This document shows, piece after piece, positions 16,437 to 24,395 of a stretch of DNA of 64,000 nucleotides. Position numbers and translations under genes: made by a program. The notes beneath the pieces were generated by a model. The model did no database searches, was not told the origin of the DNA, and saw only the letters and a program-made list of their open reading frames with translations. Within the stretch, counting starts at the first letter, position 1. Each line of letters opens with the position of its first letter. Location: NCBI GenBank assembly GCA_947488765.1, contig CANLAE010000005.1:62001-126000 (forward strand), given 5' to 3'. This stretch comes from Chitinophagaceae bacterium. GTDB lineage: Bacteria > Bacteroidota > Bacteroidia > Chitinophagales > Chitinophagaceae.

Positions 16437-16919
16437 TTATTTAGATGCTTTCATTTTTTCAACCGGTGCATTTGCAGGAGCAGGTGTGTCAGGTGTTTTG
16501 TATGTTTCACCCTTAAAAGTAATTTGTTTGCTCATGTTATCGTTTAAAAATATGGTAACATATTTTGTGAAAGCTCCGTCAGTGCTACCATTAAATCCTA
16601 AAGTAACTTCATAACTATCTTTTGGAGCAATTTTTTTACCCGCTTCATATTTTGGGGTTGTACAACCGCAACCAACTTGTACTTTTTCTAAAGTAACAGT
16701 ATCATTGCTGATATTTTTTATACTCAATTGATATTCTGATGGTTTTCCAAAAGGGATTTTACCAAAATCATAATCTGCATTTTTGAACTCTACAAATTTC
16801 GTAATGTCTTTAACTTCTGCCGCTTTTACTTCTGCAGTTGCAGGTTTGGTTGTTGTTTCTTGTGCTTGAATTGCAGATGTAAAAGCAAAAGCAAGAGCAA
16901 TAAGGGTAAATTTTTTCAT
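16437..16919 (-). CDS. DUF1573 secreted protein (first of a pair)
   Basis: A 160-residue protein with a signal peptide ending near AIQAQ, an Ala/Glu/Lys-rich linker (about residues 20-40), then a DUF1573 domain with NADYDFGKIPFGKPSEY and GCGCTTPKYE. It aligns by eye with its downstream neighbour through most of the domain, so the two are tandem paralogues. The C-terminus is a Pro/Ala-rich tail (TPDTPAPANAP) absent from the neighbour. Function unknown. Confidence 0.85.
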   Translation of the reverse strand: MKKFTLIALAFAFTSAIQAQETTTKPATAEVKAAEVKDITKFVEFKNADYDFGKIPFGKPSEYQLSIKNISNDTVTLEKVQVGCGCTTPKYEAGKKIAPKDSYEVTLGFNGSTDGAFTKYVTIFLNDNMSKQITFKGETYKTPDTPAPANAPVEKMKASK

Positions 16920-17015
16920 AGTTAATTATTTATTTTGTAAAAATATTGAAATATTCAATGTAAATGTTGTTAATTGAACTCTAATTTTTTGATAATTCTT
17001 TTCGATTCTATTTTG

Positions 17016-17048
17016 TTGAAATTAGGCTTTTATAATCTGTTAACTTTG
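17016..17048 (+). promoter_or_regulatory. Promoter of the UbiD-family gene
   Basis: TAACTTTG at 17041-17048 matches TAnnTTTG, with TTG at 17016-17018, 22 bases upstream, as a -33 element. The coding start at 17084 is 35 bases downstream of the -7 box. Confidence 0.5.
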
Positions 17049-17083
17049 ACAGAACTTTTAAGTTTCAAATCTGTTGTAATGTT

Positions 17084-18925
17084 ATGCATTATTCGTCACT
17101 CGAAGCCTGTTTGTTAGATTTAGAAAAACATGGACACTTAGTTCGTATAAAAGAAGAGGTAGATCCGAATTTAGAAATGGCAGCTATTCATTTAAGGGTT
17201 TATGAAGCCAACGGACCTGCCATATTATTTGAAAACGTTAAAGGTTCAAAATTCAGGGCTGCAAGTAATATTTTCGGAAATTTGGATCGAAGCAAATTCA
17301 TGTTTCGCAATACTTTTAAATTGGTTCAGAATTTAATTGATTTAAAGAATGATCCAATCAAAGCAATCAAACATCCACTACAAAATTTTTCTACCGGAAT
17401 TGCTGCATTAAAAGCTTTGCCAAAAAAGAATCCTATACTAAAACCTGTTTTGTATCAGGAAATTAATATTTCTGATTTGCCTTTGATACAACATTGGAAA
17501 ATGGATGGAGGTGCGTTTGTTACTTTGCCTCAGGTTTACACAGAAGATATTGATTCTCCAGGAATTATGAAATCTAATTTAGGAATGTATCGCATTCAAT
17601 TAACGGGCAATGATTACGAATTAAATAAGGAAATTGGCTTACATTATCAACTGCATCGTGGTATAGGAATTCACCAATCTAAAGCAAATAAAAAAGGCAT
17701 TCCTTTAAAAGTTAGTTGTTTTATTGGCGGTCCTCCAAGTCATACACTTAGTGCTGTAATGCCTTTGCCTGAAGGAATTAGCGAAATGACCTTTGCTGGT
17801 GTTTTAGGAGGCAGAAGATTTAGATATGCATATCAGGATGGATTTTGTGTAAGCACAGATGCAGATTTTGTAATAACAGGAGAGGTGTTTCCAAACGATA
17901 ATAAACCCGAAGGTCCATTTGGAGATCATTTAGGATATTATAGTTTACAACATGATTTTCCTGTGATGAAAGTGCATAAAGTTTTTGCAAAGAAAAATGC
18001 AATTTGGCCATTTACAGTTGTAGGTAGGCCACCACAGGAAGATACAAGTTTTGGAGAGTTGATACATGAACTTACGGGAAATGCAATTCCTCAGGAAATA
18101 CCTGGTGTTAAAGAGGTTCATGCAGTTGATGCAGCAGGTGTTCATCCTTTGTTATTGGCAATTGGTAGTGAAAGATATACGCCGTATGCACCTACCAAAC
18201 AACCTGCGGAACTATTAACTATTGCAAATCATATTTTAGGAACAGGACAATTGAGCTTGGCTAAGTTTTTATTTATTACTGCCGATGATACCAACCAACT
18301 TCGTACGCACAATATTTCGGCTTTTATGCATTATTTATTAGAAAGAATTGATTTGAAAAGAGACATTCATTTTTATACAAATACAACAATTGATACTTTA
18401 GATTATAGTGGCACTGGATTGAATACAGGAAGCAAAGTTGTTTTTGCAGCTTACGGTGAAAAGAAAAGAGAATTATGTATAGAAGTACCTTCTTTCATAC
18501 ATGATTTAAATGGATTTGAAAATCCACAAATTGCAATGCCGGGAGTAATTGCAATGCAAACAAATAAGTTTATAGATTATGTAACTGCAAAAACAGAAAT
18601 GGATGCATTAGACATAAAACTAAAACCAAACATAACTTCATTAACATCAGTAATGATTATAATTATTTGCGATGATGCAACATTTACTGCCAATACCTTA
18701 AATAATTATTTATGGGTGGCTTATACTAGGTGCAATCCTAGTCATGATATTTATGGAATTGACAGCTTCACCTCCAATAAACATTGGGGTTGTAATGGCC
18801 CGTTAATAATTGATGCAAGGATAAAACCACACCATGCTCCAACAGTTGAAAAAGATCCGGCAACAGAAAAAAAGATTGACAGATTATTTGAGAAAGGTGC
18901 CAGTTTATATCAAATAATGAAATGA
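17084..18925 (+). CDS. UbiD-family prenyl-FMN decarboxylase, probably menaquinone pathway
   Basis: A 613-residue UbiD-family decarboxylase, longer than the classical UbiD of about 490 residues. Visible family blocks include NIFGNLDRSKFMF, the prFMN-site region EGPFGDHLGYY (about residues 278-288) and GRPPQEDTSFGELIHELTG shortly after, carrying the acidic catalytic residues. The family removes carboxyl groups from aromatic or conjugated acids using prenylated FMN made by UbiX. MqnE, an early futalosine-pathway enzyme, lies 4 kb away, so an MqnL-like late step in menaquinone synthesis is the likely role (inference). No ubiX homologue is in the window. Confidence 0.85.
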   Translation: MHYSSLEACLLDLEKHGHLVRIKEEVDPNLEMAAIHLRVYEANGPAILFENVKGSKFRAASNIFGNLDRSKFMFRNTFKLVQNLIDLKNDPIKAIKHPLQNFSTGIAALKALPKKNPILKPVLYQEINISDLPLIQHWKMDGGAFVTLPQVYTEDIDSPGIMKSNLGMYRIQLTGNDYELNKEIGLHYQLHRGIGIHQSKANKKGIPLKVSCFIGGPPSHTLSAVMPLPEGISEMTFAGVLGGRRFRYAYQDGFCVSTDADFVITGEVFPNDNKPEGPFGDHLGYYSLQHDFPVMKVHKVFAKKNAIWPFTVVGRPPQEDTSFGELIHELTGNAIPQEIPGVKEVHAVDAAGVHPLLLAIGSERYTPYAPTKQPAELLTIANHILGTGQLSLAKFLFITADDTNQLRTHNISAFMHYLLERIDLKRDIHFYTNTTIDTLDYSGTGLNTGSKVVFAAYGEKKRELCIEVPSFIHDLNGFENPQIAMPGVIAMQTNKFIDYVTAKTEMDALDIKLKPNITSLTSVMIIIICDDATFTANTLNNYLWVAYTRCNPSHDIYGIDSFTSNKHWGCNGPLIIDARIKPHHAPTVEKDPATEKKIDRLFEKGASLYQIMK

Positions 18926-18987
18926 TTTAAATATAATTTTTTTTCATTTTTTCAATAGACAATATTGATTGGTTAAATGCTGTAGTA

Positions 18988-20013
18988 TCAAATGATATTC
19001 ACTTCTCTTTCCAAAATAATATTGAATTTATTTGTTACAGAGTCAATGATTGCGACTGATAATTCAAAAATTTCATTCCCGCAAGCGTTGCCATAATTTA
19101 CCAAAACCAATGGTTGATTGATATGGCATCCGGCATCATTATTTCGATAACCTTTCCAGCCACTTTGTTCAATTAACCATGCAGCAGGTATTTTATATTC
19201 GACAGATGATTTTTTATTTACAAAATTAGGAATTGATGGAAATGAATTTAGAAGTGATTGCATGACAGTTTCATCAACAGTAGGGTTTTTAAAAAAACTT
19301 CCTGCATTACCAATTAATTTGGGGTTGGGTAATTTTGATGATCTGATATTTATTACAGCCTGTGCAATAGCTTTATTACTCAATTCTTTTACACCCATGT
19401 TTGCTAATTCCTGTTCAATTGCACCATAGCTTATTTGAAAATTGGCCTGCTTGGAAAGTTTAAATGTTACATTTAAAATAACAAATTGATCTTTTAATTG
19501 CTTCTTGAAAATACTTTCTCTGTAACCAAATTCACAATCAGCATTATTAAAACTTACCATTTTTTTTTCTTCAATGTGGTATGCTTCTAAGCTGTGAAAT
19601 ATGTCTTTTATTTCAATACCATAAGCACCAATGTTTTGCATGGGACTAGCGCCAACATTGCCCGGAATAAGACTTAAGTTTTCAATACCGTTAAAATTAT
19701 TTTCTACACAATACATCACCAATTCATGCCAAACTTCTCCTGCAGCAACTTTTAGATAAATATGATTTTCATTTTCCTGAATTATTTCAATACCCTTCAA
19801 TTCATTTTTAAGAATGCACCCATCATAGTTTTTAGTAAATAAAATATTACTTCCACCACCAAGAAATAATTTTTTTGAAAAATCTTCATTTTTTATTTGG
19901 TTCAATAGTTGCTCCAACACTTCAACTGAATTGAATTTTGCAAAACATTTTGCCAACACATCAATTCCAAAAGTATTGTAAGGTTTTAGAGAAACGTTGT
20001 ATTGCATTTGCAT
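18988..20013 (-). CDS. murB: UDP-N-acetylmuramate dehydrogenase
   Basis: A 341-residue FAD enzyme that reduces UDP-GlcNAc-enolpyruvate to UDP-MurNAc in peptidoglycan precursor synthesis. Motifs: NTFG at the front, the FAD loop LGGGSNILF (about residues 51-59), PGNVGASPMQNIGAYG (about 115-130), and NAGSFFKNP with the catalytic serine near 243. Size and layout match the type I (E. coli-like) MurB. Two in-frame ATGs, at 20013 and 20007, are possible starts. Convergent with the UbiD-family gene. Confidence 0.95.
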   Translation of the reverse strand: MQMQYNVSLKPYNTFGIDVLAKCFAKFNSVEVLEQLLNQIKNEDFSKKLFLGGGSNILFTKNYDGCILKNELKGIEIIQENENHIYLKVAAGEVWHELVMYCVENNFNGIENLSLIPGNVGASPMQNIGAYGIEIKDIFHSLEAYHIEEKKMVSFNNADCEFGYRESIFKKQLKDQFVILNVTFKLSKQANFQISYGAIEQELANMGVKELSNKAIAQAVINIRSSKLPNPKLIGNAGSFFKNPTVDETVMQSLLNSFPSIPNFVNKKSSVEYKIPAAWLIEQSGWKGYRNNDAGCHINQPLVLVNYGNACGNEIFELSVAIIDSVTNKFNIILEREVNII

Positions 20014-20063
20014 AGTGCAAAATAATAGTGAACTAATTTGAAGAATATTTTTTTATCTATACT

Positions 20064-21173
20064 TTACACAATTAAGAATTGATCATGTATATAATCGGTA
20101 ACAGTAACAAGGCTGTTGCTTTGTTCAAACACTTTTAACTGTCTGTCTGCACCTGTTCCTGTTTCTAATATTTTACTGATTTGATTAATCCAATGTCTGC
20201 TGCCCAATTCATCTACCACATCATCAACAAAGTCCAATAGTTCATAAATAATCAGTCTCGTATTCACTTCAGTTTCTTTTCCAAAATCAATCAAACTACC
20301 ATCTAATCCGTATCTGCCGGCTCGCCATTTATTTTCTGTTATCAATGCCCGTTGATACATGATAAAGTTCAAATTTTGATGACGTAGTTTATACAGCTTT
20401 GCACATATTGCCTGAAATAATGCAGCAATGGCAATGGTTTCATTGATGGTCATAGGCACATCACAAATTCTGAATTCTACTGTATTAAAAAATGGATGTA
20501 CCCTTAAATCCCACCAAATTTTCTTAGCGTTATCAATACAATTTGTTTTGATTAACGTTTGAACATATTTCTGATACGCTTCATAGCTTTCAAAATAATC
20601 CGGAATTCCGGTACGTGGAAATTTGTCAAAAACTTTTGTACGAAATGATTTATAACCTGTTTTTCTTCCTTCCCAAAAAGGAGAATTGGTACTTAATGCA
20701 TATACATGCGGTAAAAAATACCTGGCACTATTTGCAATGTGCATCGCCATTTCTTTATCCTCCATTCCAATGTGAACATGTAATCCAAAAATTAAATTAC
20801 TTCTTGCAGCTTCTTGTAATTCATTTACAATTTGATTGTAACGAACATGGTCGGTAATTAATTGGCTTTCCCAGTGGCTGAATGGATGTGTACCGCTTGC
20901 ACCTACCCAAAGATCCATATCACCGGCAATCTGTGCAATTGTACTTCTTAGTGTTGCAACATCTTTAAATGCTTCTTCTGCATTGGCACAAATATCTGTT
21001 CCAACTTCTACTACAGCCTGATGCATTTCTGCTTTTACTTTATCTTTTATTATTTTTTGCCCTTCTTGAACAATTCTTTGTTCATGGCTTTTTAATTCCC
21101 GTGTTTTAGGATCTAATACCATGTATTCTTCTTCTACACCCAATGTGAAATTTCTATAACTTAAGTTCCCCAT
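20064..21173 (-). CDS. GCS2-family carboxylate-amine ligase (YbdK type)
   Basis: A 369-residue protein of the glutamate-cysteine ligase 2 family: LGVEEEYMVLD at the front (about residues 11-21), EVGTDICAN, FGLHVHIGM (about 141-149) and WDLRVHPFFNTVEFRICD (about 214-231). These ligases join a carboxylate to an amine using ATP; YbdK itself has weak gamma-glutamylcysteine activity. A TTG codon at 21182 extends the frame, but the ATG at 21173 is preferred. It follows the ATP-grasp gene by about 38 bases, so the two ligases probably act together on an unknown small molecule or peptide. Confidence 0.85.
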   Translation of the reverse strand: MGNLSYRNFTLGVEEEYMVLDPKTRELKSHEQRIVQEGQKIIKDKVKAEMHQAVVEVGTDICANAEEAFKDVATLRSTIAQIAGDMDLWVGASGTHPFSHWESQLITDHVRYNQIVNELQEAARSNLIFGLHVHIGMEDKEMAMHIANSARYFLPHVYALSTNSPFWEGRKTGYKSFRTKVFDKFPRTGIPDYFESYEAYQKYVQTLIKTNCIDNAKKIWWDLRVHPFFNTVEFRICDVPMTINETIAIAALFQAICAKLYKLRHQNLNFIMYQRALITENKWRAGRYGLDGSLIDFGKETEVNTRLIIYELLDFVDDVVDELGSRHWINQISKILETGTGADRQLKVFEQSNSLVTVTDYIHDQFLIV

Positions 21174-21211
21174 ATTGAACAATATTGTTAATTAAAAACA
21201 GATGATTAAAT

Positions 21212-22159
21212 TTATTTTTGTTTAGCAGCAGCATGTTGAATGTATTTACCCCATGTAAGATTATCTTGATCGGGTTTTTGTTGCATGGCTCTTTCAATCG
21301 CAAATGTTGCTGCAGTTTCTACTACCCATTTAAAATTTTCTTCACCTACACTTTTGATTTCTGCATCGGGTGCAGGATTGCAAAAGTCAATGGCATAAGG
21401 TATCCCATTGCGAATTGCCAATTCTACTGTATTAAAGTCATATCCTAAATAATGATTAATTCGCAGTACAATGGCTTCCATTTCTTGTAATCTTTCAGGT
21501 GTTGGTTTAAAATCAGCTACATATCTTAAATGATGCGGATTGCGTGGTTCGTAAGGCATAATCCTTACATATTTTCCACCAATACAATAACAACGATAAT
21601 ATTCATCAAATTCAATTTCTTCCTGCAATAACATTACCAATTGTTTTGTTTCAGAATGTTTGTCAAAGAAATCTTCAATGCTTTCCAATCTATAAACATT
21701 CTTCCAACCCCCGCCGGCAAAGGGTTTCATATAAGCGGGAAATCCAACGTATTTAAAAATACTATCCCAGTTTAATGGATAAGAGAGATTGGCAAAACTT
21801 TCATTGGACGTATCATCAGGTAAATCTCTTGATGGAAGAATCACTGTTTTAGGAACTGGAACATTAATTTTTGTAGCCAAACAATTATTGAAAAATTTTT
21901 CATCGGCACTCCACCAAAATGGATTATTAATAACAGCCGTACCACACAAGGCAGCATTTTTTAAATACGCTCTGTAAAAAGGAACATCTTGACTGATTCT
22001 ATCTATGATTACTGCATATTCTGTTGATTCACCTTGAACTACTTTGTCTATAAGTACTGATTCTGCTATAATTCCCTTTATATTTTTTTTGTTAATACAA
22101 TCAAGAAATGCTTCCGGAAAACTTCTCTCTTTACCGTAAAGAATACCTATTTTTTTCAT
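21212..22159 (-). CDS. ATP-grasp-like protein paired with the GCS2 ligase
   Basis: A 315-residue protein with an ATP-grasp layout: an N-terminal Rossmann-like part (MKKIGILYGKERSFPEAFL), a central segment FPAYMKPFAGGGWKNVYRL (about residues 139-157) typical of the ATP-binding lysine and glycine loop, LLQEEIEFDEYYRCYC, and an acidic end block ELAIRNGIPYAIDFCNPAPD (about 245-264). Such enzymes form amide bonds through acyl-phosphates. The substrate is unknown. It is transcribed with the downstream GCS2-family gene and is divergent from an esterase with 127 bases between. Confidence 0.8.
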   Translation of the reverse strand: MKKIGILYGKERSFPEAFLDCINKKNIKGIIAESVLIDKVVQGESTEYAVIIDRISQDVPFYRAYLKNAALCGTAVINNPFWWSADEKFFNNCLATKINVPVPKTVILPSRDLPDDTSNESFANLSYPLNWDSIFKYVGFPAYMKPFAGGGWKNVYRLESIEDFFDKHSETKQLVMLLQEEIEFDEYYRCYCIGGKYVRIMPYEPRNPHHLRYVADFKPTPERLQEMEAIVLRINHYLGYDFNTVELAIRNGIPYAIDFCNPAPDAEIKSVGEENFKWVVETAATFAIERAMQQKPDQDNLTWGKYIQHAAAKQK

Positions 22160-22286
22160 GCTGGTAACGTTTATGATTTAATAATTAGCTGTAAGAATTT
22201 GAATATAGATAATCTTGTTTGAAAAACATAAAAATATTGTGAAAACTCTTAAAATTTAATTTTCGTCTTTCCCTTATTTTTACGAA

Positions 22287-23105
22287 ATGGACGAAGGAAA
22301 ATTACAGGTTGAAAAATTGATAGTTGTAGAAAAAAAAATTATTCACTCTCAATATTTGGAAAGAGCGGTAACGATTGATGCTTATTTGCCAGAAGAAATT
22401 TCGAGTTTTGATTTGGTTAGTTTGTTGTTGATTAATGACGGACAAGATTTGGTAAAAATGCCCTTTGAAAATATACTTCATGATTTGATGTGTACGAATC
22501 AAATTCAAAAAATGATTTGTATTGGCATTCATTGCGGAGCCGAAAGAATTCGTGAATATGGTACTGCGTTTTCGGTAGATTATATTGGAAGAGGAGACAG
22601 GGCTGGGTTGTACAATAAATTTATTTTTGATGAATTACTGCCTTTCATCAGAAAAACATTCGGGGTTCAAAACTTCAAAGACAAATCTTTTGCAGGATTT
22701 TCATTGGGCGGATTGAGTGCAATGGATGTAGTTTGGAATCATGCCAATGAGTTTTCTAAAGTTGGTATGTTTAGTCCAAGCCTTTGGTGGCGTAGAAAAG
22801 CATACAATGAAGGTTACAACGATGAAACAGACCGCTTAATGCATTTACAAATTAGAAATGGATTTTTTCATCCTTGGTTACAATTTTTTATTCAGTGTGG
22901 TGCATTGGATGAAATTGCTGACAGAAATAAAAATGGCATCATTGACAGTATTGATGATGCATTGGATTTGATTGTAGAATTAAAAGCAAAAGGATGCACC
23001 GATAATCACATCAATTATCTTCTACTAGAGGATGGTAAACATGATATTCTTACTTGGGCAAATGCACTGCCTCAATTTTTAAAATGGGGTTGGGGAAGGG
23101 AGTAA
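22287..23105 (+). CDS. Alpha/beta-hydrolase esterase with EF-hand-like insert
   Basis: A 272-residue protein of the esterase D/enterochelin esterase-like group. The nucleophile elbow is GFSLGG (Ser139), followed by SPSLWW (164-169). A late DGKHDILTWANALP (His near 254) gives the catalytic histidine. No signal peptide, so probably cytosolic. Residues 212-223 spell an EF-hand-like calcium loop, DRNKNGIIDSID, right after CGALDE, where the catalytic acid is expected. The gene is divergent from the ATP-grasp/GCS2 pair and may work with it (inference). Its substrate is unknown. Confidence 0.82.
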   Translation: MDEGKLQVEKLIVVEKKIIHSQYLERAVTIDAYLPEEISSFDLVSLLLINDGQDLVKMPFENILHDLMCTNQIQKMICIGIHCGAERIREYGTAFSVDYIGRGDRAGLYNKFIFDELLPFIRKTFGVQNFKDKSFAGFSLGGLSAMDVVWNHANEFSKVGMFSPSLWWRRKAYNEGYNDETDRLMHLQIRNGFFHPWLQFFIQCGALDEIADRNKNGIIDSIDDALDLIVELKAKGCTDNHINYLLLEDGKHDILTWANALPQFLKWGWGRE

Positions 23106-23144
23106 GGAGTTTGAAAAGTTTAAGTAGTTTATTAGTTACAAAAA

Positions 23145-24296
23145 TTAAATTAAAGAAACTTCACTATAATCTTTAATTTCATTATAAACCGTATCACGCT
23201 CTATTGGTTGTCTTTTCACTTGTTTAATCAATGTTACAAGCTCTTCGGTATTCATGCTTGGAGTTTGTTCTTCACTACCGGCCATTGCATAAATTTTAGT
23301 GCTATCGTCAATTGTTCCATCAATATCATTAACACCAAAGCTTAAACTTAATTGTGCATTTTGTCTGCCAAGCATAGGCCAGTATGCTTTAATGTGCGGA
23401 AAATTATCCATGTACAATCTTGCTATCGCATACACCTTCATATCTTCAATTACAGTGCTTTCTGCAATGTTGCTCATGTCGTTCCCTTTGTTCCTGAACT
23501 TCAATGGAATAAAGGTGTTGAAGCCTTTTGTTTCATCTTGCATTTGTCTCAATCGTTCCATATGATCCACTCTATGCCAGTATTTTTCTACGTGGCCATA
23601 CAACATTGTTGCATTACTATGCATGCCCAAATCATGTGCTGCTTTGTGAATGTGTAACCAACCTTCCGCATTTACTTTATCATCACAAATAACAGACCGA
23701 ACTTCGGGATGAAAAATTTCTGCTCCACCGCCGGGTAATGACTGTAAACCCGCATCGTGCAACATTTTCATGCCTTCTTCAACAGTCAATTTTGCTTTTC
23801 TGAACATGTAATCCAACTCTACAGGAGTAAAGCCTTTGATGTGTAAATCGGGTCTATGGTTTTTAATCGCCTGTATTGTTTCTAAAAAAAACTGCATGTT
23901 TAATTTAGGATGCACACCACCTACAATATGTACTTCTGTTACGGGTTGTCCATCATATTTTTTTACAATGTTCAACATATCATCAATACTCAATTCCCAC
24001 CCCTCTTCTTTGTGTGCATATAATCTTGAATAACTACAAAATTTACAACTAAATACACAAACATTAGTTGGTTCAATATGAAAGTTTCTATTGAAATAAG
24101 TTTTGTTGCCATGTCTTTGTTCACGAACCCAGTTTGCCAATGCACCTACAAAGGGTAGGGGTGCTTTTTCATAAAGCAAAACACCTTCATCAAAACTGAT
24201 TCTTTTTCCTTGTATTATTTTATCACCAATAGATTGTAATGCCTGGTCTGTTGTATTATTTACAATTGTTGTTATAGCTGATGTTGCGTGCTGCAT
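23145..24296 (-). CDS. mqnE: Aminofutalosine synthase (radical SAM)
   Basis: A 383-residue radical SAM enzyme. The cluster-binding CVFSCKFC (Cys80, Cys84, Cys87) and the downstream blocks EVHIVGGVHPKL, GFTPVELDYMFRKA and GGGAEIFHPEVR fit MqnE, which joins 3-[(1-carboxyvinyl)oxy]benzoate to SAM to make aminofutalosine in the futalosine route to menaquinone. The paralogue MqnC is the main alternative; the overall motif set favours MqnE. A TAAATTTG box lies 22 bases upstream of the start. Confidence 0.9.
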   Translation of the reverse strand: MQHATSAITTIVNNTTDQALQSIGDKIIQGKRISFDEGVLLYEKAPLPFVGALANWVREQRHGNKTYFNRNFHIEPTNVCVFSCKFCSYSRLYAHKEEGWELSIDDMLNIVKKYDGQPVTEVHIVGGVHPKLNMQFFLETIQAIKNHRPDLHIKGFTPVELDYMFRKAKLTVEEGMKMLHDAGLQSLPGGGAEIFHPEVRSVICDDKVNAEGWLHIHKAAHDLGMHSNATMLYGHVEKYWHRVDHMERLRQMQDETKGFNTFIPLKFRNKGNDMSNIAESTVIEDMKVYAIARLYMDNFPHIKAYWPMLGRQNAQLSLSFGVNDIDGTIDDSTKIYAMAGSEEQTPSMNTEELVTLIKQVKRQPIERDTVYNEIKDYSEVSLI

Positions 24297-24317
24297 AAAT
24301 CAATGAGTTAAGAGGTG

Positions 24318-24325
24318 CAAATTTA
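24318..24325 (-). promoter_or_regulatory. -7 promoter box of mqnE
   Basis: The minus strand reads TAAATTTG (TAnnTTTG), 21 bases upstream of the mqnE ATG. No -33 element at normal spacing is evident. Confidence 0.4.
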
Positions 24326-24395
24326 CAAATACATAACAAACATCTAGGCACATAGTTTATTTATGTGGCCAAACAAGTAAACTATTTTTTGTGGC

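Noticed and set aside
18952-18968. Hairpin TCAATA...TATTGA between the UbiD-family gene and murB
   Set aside because: The stem is short and AT-only, with no T-tract on the appropriate side; too weak to call a terminator.
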